Source of the DNA: Microbacterium flavum
Lineage (GTDB): Bacteria > Actinomycetota > Actinomycetes > Actinomycetales > Microbacteriaceae
Reading direction: 5' to 3'
DNA length: 64,000 bases
Assembly (NCBI RefSeq): GCF_018717645.1
Contig: NZ_JAFLHG010000004.1
Coordinates: 186,001 to 250,000, forward strand
Under the pieces are notes generated by a model. It was given only the letters and a program-made list of their open reading frames with translations, was not told the origin of the DNA and ran no database searches. Position 1 is the first letter of the stretch. Each line of letters starts with the position of its first letter. A program made the position numbers and the translations under genes. Positions 60,961-64,000 of this stretch are shown one piece after another.

Positions 60961-61743
60961 ATGCCTGAAGGCGACACCGTCTTCCGCACGGCGCGCCGTC
61001 TCCACGAGGCCCTCGCCGGGCAGGAGGTCACGCGCTTCGACCTCCGTGTGCCACGCCACGCGACAGCTGACCTCACCGGCCAGATCGTCCACGACGTGAC
61101 GCCGCGCGGCAAGCACCTGCTCATGCACATCGGTGCGATGACGCTTCACTCGCACCTGAAGATGGAAGGGCGCTGGCTCGTCTTCCGTCCGGACGAGCGC
61201 TGGCGCTCCCCCGCGTACCAGGCACGCGCGATCGTCGGGACGCCGGGCGCGGTCGCCGTCGGCTTCGAGATCGCGATGGTCGACCTCGTGCCGGCCGATG
61301 AGGAGGACGAGCTCGTCGGACATCTCGGCCCCGACCTTCTCGGGCCGGACTGGGATGCGGTGGCGGCGGCAGCGCATCTGGCCGAGGACTCCCGACCCGT
61401 GCACGTCGCGCTCCTGGATCAGCGGAACCTCGCCGGGCTCGGCAACGAATACGCGAACGAGCTCCTCTTCGTCCGCGGCATCCTCCCGATGCGGCCCGCC
61501 GATGAGGTGGGCGACACCGGGATCGCAGGGCTCGTCGACACCGCGGCTCGCATGATCCGCGCGAACCGTGACCGTTCGGGGCGGACGTTCACGGGCGACA
61601 CCCGTCCCGGTCAGCAGGACTGGGTGTATCGGCGCGGCGGCAAACCGTGCCGTCGGTGCGGCACGCTCATCCGCCGCACCGACCTCGGCGCCACCGCGAC
61701 GAGCGAGCGCATCGTGTTCTGGTGCCCCGTGTGCCAGACCTGA
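60961..61743 (+). CDS. nei: Fpg/Nei-family DNA glycosylase (endonuclease VIII type)
   Basis: 260 aa. N-terminal catalytic PEGDTV (Pro2, Glu3) after Met removal, the conserved Lys in PRGKHLLMH, the helix-two-turn-helix (LLDQRNLAGLGNEYANELLF), and a C-terminal zinc finger CRRCG...CPVC. So an active bifunctional glycosylase for oxidised pyrimidines is expected. GGAG 8-9 nt upstream of the ATG. It follows lhr in the same operon; the association of a helicase with a glycosylase points to a shared repair role. Confidence 0.93.
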   Translation: MPEGDTVFRTARRLHEALAGQEVTRFDLRVPRHATADLTGQIVHDVTPRGKHLLMHIGAMTLHSHLKMEGRWLVFRPDERWRSPAYQARAIVGTPGAVAVGFEIAMVDLVPADEEDELVGHLGPDLLGPDWDAVAAAAHLAEDSRPVHVALLDQRNLAGLGNEYANELLFVRGILPMRPADEVGDTGIAGLVDTAARMIRANRDRSGRTFTGDTRPGQQDWVYRRGGKPCRRCGTLIRRTDLGATATSERIVFWCPVCQT

Positions 61744-61772
61744 CCGGGCTATCGCATCACCCGTGCCCGCCG

Positions 61773-62438
61773 TCAGTGCCCGAGGTACCGCCCCGGCCGG
61801 TGGTTCAGGGCGAGGACGAGATTCAGCAGCACCGCGCCGACCGCGCTCATGGCGACGTTCGTCCACGGCACGACGAGGAGCGCCGACACGACGATGAGCA
61901 CGTCGAAGATCATCATCGTCCAGCCGGCGCGGAATCCGGTGCGGTCCTGGATCTCGAGCCCGATGATGTTGATGCCGCCGACGCTGGCCCGGTGACGGAA
62001 GAGGATCAGGACGCCGACCCCGGCGAGCAGGTTGCCGGCGAGGGTGCCGTACCACGGCGCGATCCAGCCGATCGGGAAGAGCGCGTCGTGCACCACCGCC
62101 CAGCCCGATACCGCCACCACGCAGAGGACCGTTCGGATCGTGAAGTCCCACCCGCGCCGCCACACCGCGAGGAAGGCGAACGGGACGTTGATGATGAGGA
62201 ACAGCAGCCAGAACGGCCACGCGGTCGCATACCCGAGAAGGAGCGAGAGCCCCGCCGTCCCGCCCGTGACGGCGTGCGCCGCATGGAGCAGATGGAGGCC
62301 GAGCGACACGAGGAACGTCCCGGTCGCGAGGCCCAGCACGTCCTCCGCGACGCCGTGGGCGTGGGTCTTCTCCTCGAAGACGAGGGAGGGTCCGGTCGTG
62401 GGATCGGGGTCCGGTTCGGGTGTGCTCACGACATCCAT
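61773..62438 (-). CDS. YitT/DUF161-type membrane protein
   Basis: 221 aa with about five membrane helices (ATGTFLVSLGLHLLHAAHAV, WLLFLIINVPFAFLAV, TIRTVLCVVAVSGWAVVHDA, and two more). The conserved family segments TGGTAGLSLLL and SVGGINIIGLEIQDRTG are clear. It lacks the C-terminal DUF2179 domain of Bacillus YitT. The ATG at 62438 has GGGGAAA directly upstream; a GTG at 62429 is an alternative. Convergent with the nei-type gene. Transport role unknown. Confidence 0.82.
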   Translation of the reverse strand: MDVVSTPEPDPDPTTGPSLVFEEKTHAHGVAEDVLGLATGTFLVSLGLHLLHAAHAVTGGTAGLSLLLGYATAWPFWLLFLIINVPFAFLAVWRRGWDFTIRTVLCVVAVSGWAVVHDALFPIGWIAPWYGTLAGNLLAGVGVLILFRHRASVGGINIIGLEIQDRTGFRAGWTMMIFDVLIVVSALLVVPWTNVAMSAVGAVLLNLVLALNHRPGRYLGH

Positions 62439-62525
62439 TTTCCCCAGTCTGGGAGCGCTCTGAGCACACCGATACGGCGGGAATGAACGGGGCATCCCTC
62501 CGGTTGGACCAGTCAGGAGGGCCAA

Positions 62526-62933
62526 GTGGGCAAGAACTACGTCGACATCGAGGACGAGCAGGGCAAGACGCTGCGCTACCGCAAGCACGTGAACGGGCGC
62601 GGCCTGATCGCGAACGGGGCGAAGGTGCACGCGAGCGCCCTCGTCGAGGCGGGCGCCTACGTCGAACCGGGCGCCCAGATCGGCGAAGACGCGCACATCG
62701 GGCGTGGAGCGTGGATCGAACCGGATGCGGTCATCGGCCGCGGCGCCGAGATCGCCCCGCACGCCCACATCGGATCCGGCGCGGCGATCGGCTCGAAGGC
62801 GAAGATCGGCGTCCGCACCGTCATCGGGGCCCACGCGCGCGTCGTCGGAGGGTCCCTCATCGGCGATGACGAGCAGGTGGCCGACGGCGAGACCGTCGCG
62901 ACCGACCGCCGTGGACTCCGCCTGGCCGCCTGA
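62526..62933 (+). CDS. small left-handed beta-helix (hexapeptide repeat) protein
   Basis: 135 aa. About ten hexapeptide turns fill residues 28-115 (ANGAKVHASALVEAGAYVEP, GAQIGEDAHIGRGAWIEPDA, IGSGAAIGSKAKIG). The repeats form a triangular beta-helix as in acyltransferases, gamma-carbonic anhydrases and bactofilin-like parts. The His triad of carbonic anhydrases and a clear acyltransferase loop are not visible. GTG start with AGGAGGGC upstream. A trimer is likely; activity is open. Confidence 0.8.
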   Translation: MGKNYVDIEDEQGKTLRYRKHVNGRGLIANGAKVHASALVEAGAYVEPGAQIGEDAHIGRGAWIEPDAVIGRGAEIAPHAHIGSGAAIGSKAKIGVRTVIGAHARVVGGSLIGDDEQVADGETVATDRRGLRLAA

Positions 62934-63052
62934 TCCGAACGTCCGCACCCGACGGCCCGCCATCCGCCGTGGACCTGCTCGTGGATGCCGAGCCCACGGC
63001 CCTCATCGCCGGCGCCGGGCTGTGAGTCGACTGCCCCGGCGACGTGCGCGAC

Positions 63053-63058
63053 TACGCT
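63053..63058 (+). promoter_or_regulatory. leaderless -10 box for the 63065 gene
   Basis: TACGCT exactly 6 nt before the ATG. Confidence 0.55.
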
Positions 63059-63064
63059 GGCACC

Positions 63065-63868
63065 ATGGCGGCTGGACGATCGGCGGGAAAGCCGCCACGG
63101 AACAAGAAGCCCGGCGGCAAGACCCCCGGCGGGAAGACCCCCGGTGGCAAGAACTCCGGCGGCAAGAACTCCGGCGGTAAGAACCCTGGTTCGAAGAAGC
63201 CGAGCGTCCCAAAAGCAGGCCACATCGTTCCGGGCGCCGCGCAGCGCTCCTCCGACGCCGCATCCCGCCTGCCGACGGGACCGCTCCGCCTCGGCGCGAT
63301 CGAGGGCGCGACCCCCGGCAAGTGGATCGACATCTGGAAGGACCGATACCCGGACGTCCCCCTGGAGCTCGTGCCGCTCACCCCGGCGGGTCAGGCCGAG
63401 GTGATGGCCGCGGCCTCCGTCGATGCCGCCCTCGTCCGCCTGCCGATCCCCCGCGCAGGGCTCCACGTGATCCCGCTGTACGAGGAGGTTCCCGTCGTCG
63501 TGTGCGCGGCGGAGTCCCACCTCACCGCCGCCGACGAGCTGACGCTCGCGGACCTCGACGGCGAGGTGGTGATCACCCCCGCACATCCGCCCCTCGCGCT
63601 CGAGGTTCCCGGATCGGTCGCTCCGCGCTTCGCAGCGCCGCCGACCGTCGCCGACGCGATCGCGCTCGCCGCGACCGGCGTGGGCGTCGTCGTCGTTCCG
63701 CTCTCACTGGCGCGCGCGCACCATCGGAAGGATGCCGCGCACCGCCCGCTCACGGACGGGCCCCACTCGACGGTCGCGCTCGTCTGGCCCGACGCCGGCC
63801 CGACGCCGCCTCTCGTCGACGCCTTCGTGGGAATCGTGCGCGGCCGCACGGCGAACTCCTCCCGCTGA
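63065..63868 (+). CDS. LysR-type effector-binding domain without helix-turn-helix
   Basis: 267 aa. From about residue 72 a periplasmic-binding-like LysR effector domain: LRLGAIEGATPGKWIDIWKD, VPLTPAGQAEVMAAASVDAA, and VADAIALAATGVGVVVVPLS. The DNA-binding domain expected in front of it is missing. Instead residues 1-50 are Lys/Gly/Pro-rich, with five 5-residue repeats (GGKTP, GGKNS) ending in SKKP. This tail is strongly basic and disordered, and might contact nucleic acid (guess). Leaderless start. Stand-alone LysR effector domains exist in actinobacteria; their partners are unknown. Confidence 0.78.
   Translation: MAAGRSAGKPPRNKKPGGKTPGGKTPGGKNSGGKNSGGKNPGSKKPSVPKAGHIVPGAAQRSSDAASRLPTGPLRLGAIEGATPGKWIDIWKDRYPDVPLELVPLTPAGQAEVMAAASVDAALVRLPIPRAGLHVIPLYEEVPVVVCAAESHLTAADELTLADLDGEVVITPAHPPLALEVPGSVAPRFAAPPTVADAIALAATGVGVVVVPLSLARAHHRKDAAHRPLTDGPHSTVALVWPDAGPTPPLVDAFVGIVRGRTANSSR
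63113..63187 (+). repeat. five 15-bp tandem units in the basic tail
   Basis: Units encode GGKTP, GGKTP, GGKNS, GGKNS, GGKNP. Unit length keeps the frame, so tail length can vary by slippage. Confidence 0.85.
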
Positions 63869-63905
63869 CGCCCGCCGGCTCCTCCGACCGCGCGCCAGCG
63901 CGACG

Positions 63906-63937
63906 GGGGGCCGGCGCTCCCCAGTGCGCCGGCCCCC
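63906..63937 (+). terminator. intrinsic terminator after the LysR-like gene
   Basis: Perfect 12-bp stem GGGGGCCGGCGC (63906-63917) with GCGCCGGCCCCC (63926-63937) and an 8-nt loop, 38 nt past the stop. There is no long T run, as is usual at this GC content. Confidence 0.75.
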
Positions 63938-64000
63938 TCGACGGCCGCCAGTCCCCCCGACGTACGCCCGCCCCCGCGAAAGGTCCGCGTCACCACTCCC

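Overview
The window is high-GC (about 70 percent) actinobacterial chromosome. EF-Tu, EF-G, S7, S12, RpoB and RpoC are of actinobacterial type. Many start codons sit 6 nt behind a TANNNT box (leaderless transcripts), and the accessory families (a DUF6121-type membrane protein, a DUF6421-type protein, Lhr next to an endonuclease VIII, TspO-like, DUF4916-type NUDIX) fit the Microbacteriaceae, most likely Microbacterium or a close relative. This taxonomic call is inferred from remembered family distributions. No tRNA, rRNA, CRISPR array, insertion sequence or prophage was seen.

Left part (1-31.9 kb), almost all on the minus strand. A truncated DUF11-repeat surface protein is followed by the str operon rpsL-rpsG-fusA-tuf (read right to left), with a well-formed promoter at 6586-6614. 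Further right lies rpoB-rpoC with its promoter at 31858-31886. Between these two housekeeping blocks sit about 18 kb, dominated by a six-gene operon (6757-20317) whose neighbouring genes all overlap by 1-4 nt. In transcription order it encodes a Ser/Thr kinase, a giant Ig/Fn3-repeat envelope protein (1996 aa), a MoxR AAA ATPase, a DUF58 protein, a transglutaminase-like membrane protein whose catalytic Cys and His are replaced, and a membrane FHA protein. It resembles the kinase-Fn3-AAA-DUF58-transglutaminase (PFNA) cluster known from bifidobacteria. A convergent pair of four-cysteine envelope proteins lies beside rpoC.

Middle part (32-48 kb): a lipoprotein; 5-oxoprolinase genes (pxpA and a fused pxpBC) with a pair of inverted operator-like boxes; a spermidine-synthase-like methyltransferase; a TPR protein; a SprT-like metalloprotein; a ComB-like phosphatase; a repeat-rich spacer; an ABC exporter (MacB type) beside a NarL-type two-component system; and an AsnC regulator divergent from a DUF6421-SDR gene pair, with a clear AT-rich palindrome between them. 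An MFS exporter and a TspO-like protein follow.

Right part (48-64 kb): threonine aldolase, an M3 peptidase, a membrane-anchored AlbA_2 protein coupled to a degenerate NUDIX protein, a carboxylesterase, an ABC-F protein behind a leader peptide and a Shine-Dalgarno-sequestering leader, the Lhr helicase with a Nei-type glycosylase, a YitT-type membrane protein, a hexapeptide-repeat protein and a LysR-type effector domain that lacks its helix-turn-helix.

Several families of short intergenic palindromes and tandem repeats are spread through the window. One family occupies all three measured gene junctions of the str and rpo operons.
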